Shown one piece after another: positions 18,711 to 26,853 of a stretch of DNA of 41,891 bases. The notes below the pieces were generated by a model that saw nothing but the letters and a program-made list of their open reading frames with translations, made no database searches and was not told the origin of the DNA. Origin of the DNA: Bacteroidota bacterium (GTDB lineage Bacteria; Bacteroidota; Ignavibacteria; Ignavibacteriales; SURF-24); assembly GCA_030706145.1 (NCBI GenBank), contig JAUZPB010000029.1, positions 1-41,891 of the forward strand. The letters are read 5' to 3'. Each line of letters begins with the position of its first letter. Positions within the stretch are counted from its first letter, which is position 1. A program made the translations under genes and the position numbers.

Positions 18711-19661
18711 ATGGTGAGATCTTTGGTGAGTATTGGTATGCCTGTTTATAATGGAGAGAACTATATAAAAGAAGCGATAGATTCTATTCTAGCTCAATCC
18801 TTTCAAGACTTTGAACTTATTATCTCCGACAATGCTTCAACTGATAATACTCAGTCTATTTGCCAGGAATATGCACTAAAAGATAAACGAATATTATACT
18901 TCAGAAATGACGAAAATATTGGTGCGGCGAAAAATTTTAACAGGGTCTTCGAACTCTCTGCTAGCAAATACTTCAAATGGGCTTCGCATGACGATAGAAT
19001 TACACCTGACTTTCTGGAAAAAGCAGTCAATATAATGGAAAATAACTTAGATGTAGTACTTTGCTACGCTAAGACTCTTACTATTAATGAATTTACAAAT
19101 TCAAGAGAAAAGCTTCCTCATGAACTAATACTGATGGATGAAAGACCATCAAAACGATATGCCCATTTTATGAAAGTATTTAGGTTTGATACTTTATTCT
19201 GCGATCCAATTATGGGACTAATGCGTTCTGAAGAATTTCGAAAGACTAAACTCCTTGGCCCATACCAGTCCTCTGACATGGTCCTCTTAAGTGAAATGGC
19301 ACTTCGGGGAAAATTTTATGAGATAAGTGAGTACCTTTATATCAAGAGAGTCCACCCACTAATGTCTCGAAAGAAAAATCCAACTCTACAGACTGTAGCT
19401 GTATGGTTTGACCCTGCAAATAAGGGCAAGATCCAAATGCCTAGATGGAAATGGTTTTTTGAGTATTTGCGGGCAATTAAGGATTCTCCGGTAAAAGGCT
19501 CTGAAAGATTTTTCTGTTACTTTGAGGCCTATAAATGGTTCTTTATTAGAATAAAAAGCATGCTTGTGGATATAGTTTATGTCTTCAAACAAATTTATCA
19601 AAGGTCGGTTGCCCAAAAATCGAAATTAAAAAAGTCGAAATTAAATGGTGCTCTCAGGTAG
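18711..19661 (+). CDS. Family 2 glycosyltransferase
   Basis: This is a GT-A fold glycosyltransferase of 316 residues. The N-terminal part shows SIGMPVYNGENYIKEAIDSIL (about 7-26), ISDNASTDNT for nucleotide binding (about 38-47), and HDD at 93-95 as the metal-binding DxD-like motif. No membrane helix is evident; the C-terminus is strongly basic (KSKLKKSKLNGALR) and may lie against the membrane. The donor and acceptor sugars are unknown. It likely adds a sugar during surface polysaccharide or glycan assembly, as the next genes make an activated sugar. CAGGAG precedes the ATG. The basic tail includes a 15-bp tandem duplication. Confidence 0.9.
   Translation: MVRSLVSIGMPVYNGENYIKEAIDSILAQSFQDFELIISDNASTDNTQSICQEYALKDKRILYFRNDENIGAAKNFNRVFELSASKYFKWASHDDRITPDFLEKAVNIMENNLDVVLCYAKTLTINEFTNSREKLPHELILMDERPSKRYAHFMKVFRFDTLFCDPIMGLMRSEEFRKTKLLGPYQSSDMVLLSEMALRGKFYEISEYLYIKRVHPLMSRKKNPTLQTVAVWFDPANKGKIQMPRWKWFFEYLRAIKDSPVKGSERFFCYFEAYKWFFIRIKSMLVDIVYVFKQIYQRSVAQKSKLKKSKLNGALR
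19620..19645 (+). repeat. 15-bp periodic duplication in a coding tail
   Basis: TCGAAATTAAA occurs at 19620-19630 and again at 19635-19645, giving a 15-base period. It encodes the repeated SKLKK/SKLNG at the glycosyltransferase C-terminus. Confidence 0.7.
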
Positions 19662-19734
19662 AATCTTTAGATCTATGAAATAAAATATGCGTGCTCTTTT
19701 AACAATGATAATTCTTTTTGGCGAAGGAGGATAA

Positions 19735-20511
19735 ATGAAAGTTGCAATATTAGCCGGTGGAGCTGGTTCCCGTTTGGCTGAAGAAACAGAAATAAGACCA
19801 AAACCAATGGTTGAAATTGGTGGTAGACCCATTCTCTGGCATATCATGAAATACTATTCCTGCTTTGGTTTTAATGATTTCCTTATTGCCCTGGGTTATA
19901 AGGGTGAACAGATCAAAAAATACATGGTTGACTATGCCTCTCTAAATGGCGACCTAACTGTAAAGATGAATAAAGGTATTGTAGATGTTCATGGTAAACC
20001 AAGCCCTGATTGGACTGTACAGATGATTGATACTGGGCTCAAGACACAGACCGGTGGAAGAATAAAAAAGCTTGCTGATTACGTAGGAAAAGAAACTTTT
20101 ATGCTTACATGGGGCGATGGTGTATCTAATATTAATTTGCACAAACTTCTGAAGTTCCATTATTCACATGGAAAACTTGCAACATTGACTGCCGTTAGAC
20201 CTCCGGCTCGATTTGGTCATCTTAAAATTGAGGAGGATGGAAAGATAATCGAGTTTTCTGAAAAACCTCAGACGGCTGAAGGATGGATTAACGGTGCATT
20301 CTTTGTCCTTGAACCAAAAGTATTCGACTATATTGAGGGAGATCTGACTCAGTGGGAAAAAGAACCAATGGAACGCCTTGCTGCTGATGGCCAGCTAATG
20401 GCCTACCAGCACGCTTCCTTCTGGCAATGTATGGATACTTTGAGAGATAAATATATTTTAGAATCACTATGGCAGCAGGATAATCCGCCATGGAAAGTTT
20501 GGGAGGATTAG
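19735..20511 (+). CDS. rfbF: Glucose-1-phosphate cytidylyltransferase
   Basis: RfbF joins CTP and glucose-1-phosphate to give CDP-glucose, the entry to CDP-linked deoxysugars. The 258 residues match the family in length and throughout: LAGGAGSRLAEET (6-18) with the nucleotide-binding glycines, RPKPMVEIGGRPILWHIMK (21-39), TGGRIKKLADYV, WGDGVSN as the metal-site Asp region, and the C-terminal FWQCMDTLRDKYILE. A strong AAGGAGG ribosome-binding site precedes the ATG. It is followed after 4 bases by an SDR gene. The usual partner, CDP-glucose 4,6-dehydratase (rfbG), was not found in the window. Confidence 0.94.
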   Translation: MKVAILAGGAGSRLAEETEIRPKPMVEIGGRPILWHIMKYYSCFGFNDFLIALGYKGEQIKKYMVDYASLNGDLTVKMNKGIVDVHGKPSPDWTVQMIDTGLKTQTGGRIKKLADYVGKETFMLTWGDGVSNINLHKLLKFHYSHGKLATLTAVRPPARFGHLKIEEDGKIIEFSEKPQTAEGWINGAFFVLEPKVFDYIEGDLTQWEKEPMERLAADGQLMAYQHASFWQCMDTLRDKYILESLWQQDNPPWKVWED

Positions 20512-20515
20512 AATT

Positions 20516-21559
20516 ATGCGCGTTCTTTTGACTGGTAATTTGGGCTATATTGGAACTGTACTTGCTCCAATACTTCTAAAAGCAGGGCATGAAGTCACAG
20601 GGTTCGATAGTGACTTGTTCGATAGCTGCACATTTGGTCCGGAACTGATTCCTATTAAAACTATTCGCAAAGATATAAGAGATGCTGAAGCCTCAGATCT
20701 CGATGGCTTTGATGCTGTAATGCACCTTGCAGGATTATCAAATGATCCTCTTGGGGATTTGGACCCAAGCCTTACTTTTGAAATAAATCATAAGGCTTCA
20801 GTCAGATTGGCTGAACTGGCTAAGAAAAGTGGCGTAAAGAGATTTATTTTTTCTTCCAGCTGCAGCAATTATGGCGCCTCAGGTGATAATCCGCTTACTG
20901 AGAAATCGCCATTTAATCCTGTTACCCCTTACGGCAAATCAAAGGTTATGGTTGAACAGGATGTCTCAAAGATGGCTGATGATAATTTTAGCCCTACCTT
21001 CTTAAGAAATGCAACAGCCTTTGGCGTTTCTCCTCGCCTTCGCTTTGACCTTGTCTTAAATAATTTGGTCGCCTGGGCTTATACAACAGGTAAGGTTCAT
21101 CTAAAAAGTGATGGAAATTCGTGGAGACCAATTGTTCATATTGAAGATATTTCTAGAGCATTCATCGCCGTTCTGGAAGCTCCAATTGAACTTGTTCATA
21201 ATCAAGCATTCAATGTTGGTAGAAATGAAGATAATTATAAGATTAAAGATATAGCACAAATTGTATTTGAAACTGTTCCGGACTGTGAACTTGAGTTTTC
21301 TGAAAATGCTGTTGCTGATAAAAGAAATTACAGAGTTGATTGTTCTAAGATTAAGAATGTACTCCCTCAGTTTAATCCAATGTGGGATGCGCGCAAAGGG
21401 GCTAAGCAACTATATGAAGCTTATAAGAAAATTGGACTTACTTTAGAGGAATTCGAGGGCCCAAGATATCAACGTATTGGTCATATTAAGAAACTCCTCT
21501 CATCAGGGAAATTGGATTTTCAGTTGCGCTGGAAAGAAATGTCATTAAAAGAACTGTGA
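20516..21559 (+). CDS. SDR-family NAD-dependent nucleotide-sugar epimerase/dehydratase
   Basis: This 347-residue enzyme is an extended short-chain dehydrogenase/reductase. It shows the Rossmann motif TGNLGYIG (Gly7, Gly10, Gly13), MHLAGLSNDP (about 69-78), a Ser-rich FSSSCSNYG (about 112-120) and the catalytic YGKSK (Tyr139, Lys143). WRPIVHIEDISRAF is the typical substrate-side signature. Its substrate is probably the CDP-sugar made by the preceding rfbF, but it lacks the look of RfbG-type CDP-glucose 4,6-dehydratases. It could act as an epimerase, reductase or dehydratase. It begins four bases after rfbF, so the two are co-translated. Confidence 0.88.
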   Translation: MRVLLTGNLGYIGTVLAPILLKAGHEVTGFDSDLFDSCTFGPELIPIKTIRKDIRDAEASDLDGFDAVMHLAGLSNDPLGDLDPSLTFEINHKASVRLAELAKKSGVKRFIFSSSCSNYGASGDNPLTEKSPFNPVTPYGKSKVMVEQDVSKMADDNFSPTFLRNATAFGVSPRLRFDLVLNNLVAWAYTTGKVHLKSDGNSWRPIVHIEDISRAFIAVLEAPIELVHNQAFNVGRNEDNYKIKDIAQIVFETVPDCELEFSENAVADKRNYRVDCSKIKNVLPQFNPMWDARKGAKQLYEAYKKIGLTLEEFEGPRYQRIGHIKKLLSSGKLDFQLRWKEMSLKEL

Positions 21560-21602
21560 TAAAACCTTCTGTGCTTTTTTTTGTCTCTAAGCTTTGATGT
21601 GG

Positions 21603-21628
21603 CTTTCCTTTGGGAAAGTTCATTTTTT
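21603..21628 (+). terminator. Possible intra-cassette terminator or attenuator
   Basis: CTTTCC (21603-21608), loop TTTG and GGAAAG (21613-21618) form a 6-bp stem, followed by TTCATTTTTT. It lies between the SDR gene and the repeat-bearing leader of the first methyltransferase. The stem is short, so its strength is uncertain. Confidence 0.4.
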
Positions 21629-21660
21629 CAAAATTAGTATTTGAAAAATACAATGCCGCT

Positions 21661-21728
21661 AAATGAATATTAAAGGGAAATGAATATTAAAGGGAAATGA
21701 ATATTAAAGGGAAATGAATATTAAAGGA
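21661..21728 (+). repeat. Four-copy 17-bp tandem repeat forming coupled mini-cistrons
   Basis: The unit AAATGAATATTAAAGGG occurs at 21661, 21678 and 21695 exactly, and at 21712 with a final A instead of G. Each unit holds an ATG and a Shine-Dalgarno-like AAAGG. Starting at 21663, 21680 and 21697, three six-codon frames (Met-Asn-Ile-Lys-Gly-Lys) end in TGA overlapping the next ATG. The fourth ATG (21714) is in frame with the methyltransferase. Confidence 0.95.
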
Positions 21729-21734
21729 GGGATA

Positions 21735-22967
21735 ATGTATAAAAAGGTAACTAAATGCAGATCTTGCGGAGCTTCAGGACTTAAAGAAGTAATTCATTTC
21801 GGAACAACTGCTTTGGCAGATGCGCTCCTTACTAAAGAACAGTTAAACGAAAATGAAATAATTGTCCCTCTTACACTTGCTTTTTGCCCGAATTGCTCGC
21901 TTACACAAATTCTAGAGGAAGTCCCTCCTGAAATTCTGTTTTGCCGTGATTATCCTTATTACTCGTCTGTTTCGAAGTACCTTTTGGACCATTTTAGTAA
22001 AAGCGCAGATTATATTATTGAATCAAGAAAACTTACCTCCGGAAGCTTCGTTACTGAAGCTGCAAGTAATGATGGTTATATGCTGAAGAATTTTGCAGAA
22101 AGGAATATTCCAGTCCTTGGTATAGATCCTGCCGAGGGACCTGCAAAAGTAGCTATTGATAAAGGAATCCCAACTCTAAATACATTTTTCACAAAAGACT
22201 TAGCTAGTAATTTCTTCAGGAAAGAAGGAAAACTGGCCGACGTTTTTTTGGCTAATAATGTTTTAGCACACGTTCCAGATCTGAATGGTTTTGTTGAAGG
22301 CATAAGTATTCTTCTTAAGCAAGATGGCTTAGCTGTCATTGAAGCTCCATATCTAATTGACCTTATTGACAACTGCGAATTTGATACAATTTATCATCAG
22401 CATTTATGCTACTTTTCAGTCACTGCTTTGGACGGACTCTTCAGACAACATGGATTATTCTTAAATGATATTAAACATGTACCTATCCATGGCGGCACTC
22501 TACGCATGTTTATTGAGAAAAATGAAAATGTAAAAGATACTGTCAAGCTATTGCTTGATCAAGAGTCCAAACGAGGGATTTGCAAAATGGAATTCTTTAA
22601 TGAATTCAGGAAAAACGTTTTTGGAATTAAAGAGGAATTGCTTGCAATACTAAGAGATCTTAAAGCAAAAGGGAAAACAATTGTGGGCTATGGCGCAGCT
22701 GCTAAGTCAAATACATTGCAGAGCTTTATTGGAATCGATAATAAATTTATCGACTATATCGCTGACCTTTCAAATTTCAAACAAGGGCTTTTCTTTACAG
22801 GAAATCACCTGCCAATTGTTCCACCGGATAAAATTAGAGCAGATAAGCCAGACTATGTGCTGATACTTGCATGGAATTTTGCCGAGGAAATAATGAATCA
22901 GCTCAGCGATTATAAAGAAATGGGTGGACATTTTATTATACCTATTCCCAAACCAAGAATTATTTGA
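21735..22967 (+). CDS. SAM-dependent sugar C-methyltransferase-like protein
   Basis: This 410-residue protein has the three-part build of sugar C-methyltransferases such as TcaB9 and NovU. There is an N-terminal zinc site (Cys8, Cys11, Cys51, Cys54), a SAM-binding domain ([11 protein letters not shown] at about 108-117, then LGIDPAEG), and a C-terminal domain (about 300-405, [10 protein letters not shown]). The active-site segment reads Tyr220-His-Gln-His223, where TcaB9-type enzymes have Tyr-His-Glu-His. It likely methylates a carbon of a nucleotide-linked keto-sugar. The start is taken at 21735, five bases after AAAGGAGGG; an upstream in-frame ATG at 21714 lies within the tandem repeat and would add seven residues. 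Confidence 0.88.
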   Translation: MYKKVTKCRSCGASGLKEVIHFGTTALADALLTKEQLNENEIIVPLTLAFCPNCSLTQILEEVPPEILFCRDYPYYSSVSKYLLDHFSKSADYIIESRKLTSGSFVTEAASNDGYMLKNFAERNIPVLGIDPAEGPAKVAIDKGIPTLNTFFTKDLASNFFRKEGKLADVFLANNVLAHVPDLNGFVEGISILLKQDGLAVIEAPYLIDLIDNCEFDTIYHQHLCYFSVTALDGLFRQHGLFLNDIKHVPIHGGTLRMFIEKNENVKDTVKLLLDQESKRGICKMEFFNEFRKNVFGIKEELLAILRDLKAKGKTIVGYGAAAKSNTLQSFIGIDNKFIDYIADLSNFKQGLFFTGNHLPIVPPDKIRADKPDYVLILAWNFAEEIMNQLSDYKEMGGHFIIPIPKPRII

Positions 22968-23031
22968 ATATTCTTAATGGCGAAATTATATAATAGACTA
23001 AAACTTAAGTAATAAGAGAAAGTTGTATTAA

Positions 23032-24282
23032 ATGAAATCAGATTTCCATCTCCGTACTACTGAGACCCCTTTAAGGGAGTTTCTTAAAGAACATACTTGC
23101 CCAAATTGCGGTGCTCTTAAAAGTATGAATGTCTTTTATGAAGTGGAAAATATTCCGGTCCACAGTGTAAAATTAGTACATTCTCATATCGAAGCCATAG
23201 GTTTTCCAAAAGGTAATATGCAATTGGGATTTTGCAGTTCTTGCGGTTTTATTTCGAATATTGCTTTTGATTCTATGAAGATAAATTATTCTTCAGATTG
23301 CGAGGAGACTCAGGGCTTTTCTTCTACATTTAATACTTTTCACCGAAATCTTGCTCAAAAGCTCATTGGGAAATATGATCTTTTTAATAAAGACATTATC
23401 GAGATTGGCTGTGGAAAAGGTGAGTTCCTGACTATGTTATGTGAACTTGGAAATAATAGGGGAATTGGTTTTGACCCTGCTTATGTTAGCATGAGGAATA
23501 ACAGTCAGGCAAAAGAAAGAATTAAATTTATTGAGGAATTCTATTCGGAAAAATATTCCAACTTAAAGGCAGATTTTATCTGCTGTAAGATGACACTTGA
23601 ACATATTCCAAATACATTGGAATTTATATCAATGTTGCGCCGCTCAATTGGGGATAATCTGAAAACAACTGTGTTCTTCCAAATTCCAGATATTACAAGG
23701 ATACTAAAAGACTTTGCCTTCTGGGATATATATTATGAGCATTGCTCATATTTTTGTCCTGTTTCTCTTGAAAAACTGTTCTTGCAGGCAGGCTTTGAAG
23801 TACTTGATCTTTATAATGTTTATGATGACCAGTATCTTATAATCGAAGCTAAAGCTTCAAAAGAAACAAGTTCTATTTCTTCTCCTTTACAGCCTGTAGA
23901 TGATCTAAATGAAATCTACAGGCTGGTTTCTGCCTTTTCAGAAAACATAAATAAAAGATTTAACTCTTGGAGAGAAGATATAAGGCGTAATTATAGAGAT
24001 GGTAAGAAGATTGTTATCTGGGGTGGGGGCTCTAAGGCCGTTTCATTTTTGACTACACTGGGAATTACAGAAGAAATTGAGTATGTAGTCGATATTAATC
24101 CTCATAAAAATGGAACATTTATTGTAGGTACTGGTCAAAAGGTCGTTTTACCTGACTTTCTGAAAGACTATAGACCAGATATTGTACTTATTATGAATCC
24201 TGTTTATCTGGATGAAATCAGAACTATTCTCTTTGAACTTGCTTTAGAACCCAAATTGCTTCCTATTGAGACAAATGACTAA
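23032..24282 (+). CDS. Second zinc-finger SAM methyltransferase, C-methyltransferase-like
   Basis: This 416-residue protein has the same plan as its upstream neighbour but is strongly diverged. It has an N-terminal zinc site (Cys23, Cys26, Cys68, Cys71), SAM-binding IEIGCGKGEFL (about 123-133) with GIGFDPAYVS, and a C-terminal domain with VIWGGGSKAVSFL (about 329-341) and DIVLIMNPVYLDEI. At the position of the catalytic Tyr-His-Glu-His segment it reads Tyr234-Tyr-Glu-His237. It may act on a different carbon or a different sugar. It starts 64 bases after the first methyltransferase and closes the cassette, ahead of a hairpin terminator. Confidence 0.86.
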   Translation: MKSDFHLRTTETPLREFLKEHTCPNCGALKSMNVFYEVENIPVHSVKLVHSHIEAIGFPKGNMQLGFCSSCGFISNIAFDSMKINYSSDCEETQGFSSTFNTFHRNLAQKLIGKYDLFNKDIIEIGCGKGEFLTMLCELGNNRGIGFDPAYVSMRNNSQAKERIKFIEEFYSEKYSNLKADFICCKMTLEHIPNTLEFISMLRRSIGDNLKTTVFFQIPDITRILKDFAFWDIYYEHCSYFCPVSLEKLFLQAGFEVLDLYNVYDDQYLIIEAKASKETSSISSPLQPVDDLNEIYRLVSAFSENINKRFNSWREDIRRNYRDGKKIVIWGGGSKAVSFLTTLGITEEIEYVVDINPHKNGTFIVGTGQKVVLPDFLKDYRPDIVLIMNPVYLDEIRTILFELALEPKLLPIETND

Positions 24283-24310
24283 AACTTTTTGATGACTATT
24301 AACAAATCTA

Positions 24311-24368
24311 TTGGGGCTGTACTCTCTAATTTGACCTTTGAAACAGCCCCACTTTGAAACAGCCCCAA
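24311..24368 (+). terminator. Hairpin terminator with duplicated right arm
   Basis: TTGGGGCTGT (24311-24320) pairs perfectly over 10 bases with ACAGCCCCAA (24359-24368) and over 9 bases with an earlier ACAGCCCCA (24343-24351). The two right arms arise from a perfect 16-bp tandem duplication (24336-24351 and 24352-24367). A T-rich but interrupted tract follows the second arm. It closes the sugar cassette. Confidence 0.6.
24336..24367 (+). repeat. Perfect 16-bp tandem duplication
   Basis: CTTTGAAACAGCCCCA occurs twice in succession, at 24336-24351 and 24352-24367. Each copy supplies a right arm for the terminator-like stem that begins at 24311. Confidence 0.95.
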
Positions 24369-24718
24369 GCTTCTTTATTTTCATGCAAGAAATTTTCCTA
24401 CTATCTTTTTCCTAAATATATTCATTCCCGATATTCTCTGTAAAACCACAGTTCTAACAATATACCACCCCATTGTTTTGCATTTTTTGGCCTTATTGAG
24501 AAACAAAAGATCAAAAATTAAGGTTTTGGGACAAAACTATCTTCTTGTTCAAAGCTCTTCAAAAGTTTCTTATGCATATTTACGACAAATGATATTTTTA
24601 AGATGAGATTTTTGTGGTTCAAATATGTGGTAAATTATCTGCCAACTTATTATTTTTATCCAGCAATTTTGAGTTTTGAATATTGAAAGATACCATTGTG
24701 CAATTAAAAGAAGAAAGA
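24369..24718. other. Intergenic region before the M23 lipoprotein gene
   Basis: This 350-base AT-rich stretch separates the cassette terminator from the next plus-strand gene and should hold that gene's promoter. No clear TAnnTTTG element was found. GGTTCAAAT near 24616 resembles a tRNA T-loop, but no acceptor stem surrounds it. Confidence 0.5.
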
Positions 24719-26068
24719 ATGAATGCTATAATGACTTTTATAAGAAAAATTTGTTTCCTTTCCACATGTTACCTCTTTTTCGCTCTGCTTGTATCTGGCT
24801 GTGGGGGAATAAAACAGATCGTTCAGAAAGATAGTCCCCGTGATAAATATGAGAAATCTTTAGAACTATCTGGCCTGACTAATGCAGCCCTTGGAAGGGA
24901 ATGGAAAATAGCCGGGGAAAAAGTACTTCAGGATACTTTCGAAATAAAAATACCATTTAAAGAAGCAGGCTATTTCTTTTCAGACAGGGCAAATGCCCTA
25001 AGCTATTGTTTTGAAGCAAAAAAAGGGGAAAGGTTGCTTATCAAACTCGAAAGAGATGAGATTCACAAAATGCTTGTTTTTATGGAGCTTTTTACTGTTC
25101 AGGGCAAAGGCAATAGCAGATCACTTAAACGTGTAGCTTTTGCTGATAGCACTCAACTTACAATTGAAGAGGAAGCAAGCAAAAATCAAAAGTATCTTTT
25201 ACGCCTTCAACCCGAACTTATGAATGGTGGAAGGTATATACTTACTATTGCCATTAATCCATCACTTGCCTTCCCTGTAAAAGGGAAAGATGCAAGGGCC
25301 ATTGGCAGCCGCTTTGGAGATGGCCGCGACAACGGAAAAAGAAAGCATGAGGGGGTCGATATTTTTGCGCCCAAGAGAAATCCCGTTGTTGCCGTAACAG
25401 ATGGCATAATTACCAGAACCTCAAATGGGGGACTTGGAGGAAAAGTTATTTGGATGTCAGGCTTGCATGATCATGAGAATTTCTATTATGCACATCTCGA
25501 TTCTCAGATAGTCCATCCCGGAGAAACTGTAAAACAGGGGGAAATTCTGGGATTAGTTGGAAATACAGGAAATGCAAGACATTCCTCACCGCACCTTCAT
25601 TTCGGAATTTACCTGCCTGGAGCAGGCGCTATTGATCCTTTTCCATTTATTAATGATATTGGCAAAAGACCTGCTGATATTCAAGCCGATCAGGATAATA
25701 TTGGCTCATGGGCAAGAATTAAATCAAATAAAGCATTTCTCAAAAGTGCTCCCGAGATAAAATCTGCCGTCATAAGGGCTCTTGATGTAAATACTCCTGT
25801 AGAAATATATGCAGCTTCTTCTAACTTTTATAAAGTTAAGCTGCCAGGTAGTTTAGACGGGTTTGTAGAATCTAAATACGTTGAGAAAGCTATTGGTTAT
25901 AAATACATTGCAAAGCTTGATAAAAGTAGACCTATCTTTGACGCTCCGGCAGGTAATGGCGTATTAATTGAATATCTGTCAGAAAATGCTAATCTGAAGA
26001 TCTATGGCGAATATAATGGCTTTTTCTTAGTTAGAAACAATGATTATTGGGGCTGGATAGCAAAGTAG
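24719..26068 (+). CDS. M23 peptidase-like lipoprotein with SH3 domains
   Basis: This is a predicted cell-envelope protein of 449 residues. It has a signal peptide with lipobox LVSGC (lipidated Cys28), an N-terminal beta-rich region (about 60-180), a LytM/M23 domain (about 190-310) and SH3-like repeats (about 325-449, ending DYWGWIAK). The zinc ligands are complete: His210 and Asp214 in KHEGVDIF, and His292 and His294 in PHLHFG. It is therefore likely an active endopeptidase that cuts peptidoglycan cross-links. The ATG at 24719 gives the best signal peptide; an upstream TTG (24683) would add 12 charged residues, and an ATG at 24731 is also possible. It is convergent with the PhyH gene, 26 bases away. 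Confidence 0.9.
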   Translation: MNAIMTFIRKICFLSTCYLFFALLVSGCGGIKQIVQKDSPRDKYEKSLELSGLTNAALGREWKIAGEKVLQDTFEIKIPFKEAGYFFSDRANALSYCFEAKKGERLLIKLERDEIHKMLVFMELFTVQGKGNSRSLKRVAFADSTQLTIEEEASKNQKYLLRLQPELMNGGRYILTIAINPSLAFPVKGKDARAIGSRFGDGRDNGKRKHEGVDIFAPKRNPVVAVTDGIITRTSNGGLGGKVIWMSGLHDHENFYYAHLDSQIVHPGETVKQGEILGLVGNTGNARHSSPHLHFGIYLPGAGAIDPFPFINDIGKRPADIQADQDNIGSWARIKSNKAFLKSAPEIKSAVIRALDVNTPVEIYAASSNFYKVKLPGSLDGFVESKYVEKAIGYKYIAKLDKSRPIFDAPAGNGVLIEYLSENANLKIYGEYNGFFLVRNNDYWGWIAK

Positions 26069-26094
26069 TTATTTCAAACTGTTTTTATACTAAT

Positions 26095-26853
26095 TTACCT
26101 TACTCTCTTTCCATTTTTCAGAAAATCTTCAGCAAGTCCTTTTAATGATCCATCTGCTTCAAGAATTGGTTCCGGGGAGTATTGAATGGCATATGCCCGG
26201 CGCATTTTATTTGTGAGATTTGGCCCTGAACGGTGGAAAACTGTACTTGAGAAAACAACAATAGAACCCGCTTTACATATGGCTGCTATACCAGGTTCAT
26301 TGCCAAAATATCCAACACGGTCATTGGAATTTGGGAGAGGTTTATGTTCTACCTTTTCCCGAGTGCCTGCTACCGAATAGGGAAGTAAATATATTGTTCC
26401 ATTTTCCTCATCGGCATCATCAAGCGGGATCCATGCATTTACATAAGGCTTGTGTTTATAGTCAACATATCCTGAATCTTGATGCCAGCCAAACTCGCTG
26501 CCAGCTTTTTCAGTCCCCTTTATAACAAATTGCTCCCAGAAAAGCATGGCATTTTCTCCAATTGTTGCTTTACAAATTTCAGCCATCAGACCACTAAAAA
26601 TAAATTCACCAAGTTGCCTTCTCTCTTTATATGCAAGAAATACAAAATATCGGCTGTTGCGGCGGCTTAAATTGAGCTCATTAACTCCTAAACGATCCAT
26701 CTCTCTATCCTGTGCGGCTATTAGTTCAGCGCACTCCGAGCGTAGAGTCTCAAGATCCCTCTCTGCTATTACTCTATCCAAAATAAAGAATCCATCTTCC
26801 TGATATTTTCTCTTTTGTTCATCGCTTACTCGAAAGCTGGTTAATACTGACAT
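26095..26853 (-). CDS. Phytanoyl-CoA dioxygenase (PhyH) family protein
   Basis: This 252-residue protein belongs to the PhyH group of iron(II)/2-oxoglutarate-dependent oxygenases. The iron ligands His124 and Asp126 are in WHQDSGY and His207 is in VFHRSGPN; an Arg in MRRAYAIQY is the likely 2-oxoglutarate contact. Bacterial members hydroxylate varied small molecules, and the substrate here is unknown. It is the last gene of the minus-strand island, after the nucleoside hydrolase, but a hairpin at 27087-27115 and a 321-base gap suggest it has its own promoter. Confidence 0.9.
   Translation of the reverse strand: MSVLTSFRVSDEQKRKYQEDGFFILDRVIAERDLETLRSECAELIAAQDREMDRLGVNELNLSRRNSRYFVFLAYKERRQLGEFIFSGLMAEICKATIGENAMLFWEQFVIKGTEKAGSEFGWHQDSGYVDYKHKPYVNAWIPLDDADEENGTIYLLPYSVAGTREKVEHKPLPNSNDRVGYFGNEPGIAAICKAGSIVVFSSTVFHRSGPNLTNKMRRAYAIQYSPEPILEADGSLKGLAEDFLKNGKRVR

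Noticed and set aside
20516-21559. SDR enzyme as CDP-glucose 4,6-dehydratase (RfbG)
   Set aside because: Its N-terminal and active-site segments do not resemble RfbG-type proteins, so only a family-level call is made.
21661-21728. CRISPR-like or insertion-associated repeat
   Set aside because: The units are directly adjacent with no spacers and are only 17 bases long, so this is a simple tandem repeat.
24610-24630. tRNA-like T-loop sequence (GGTTCAAAT)
   Set aside because: No matching acceptor, D or anticodon stems can be formed around it.
24683-24718. TTG start for the M23 lipoprotein
   Set aside because: It would place 12 charged residues before the signal peptide; the ATG at 24719 gives a normal lipoprotein signal.
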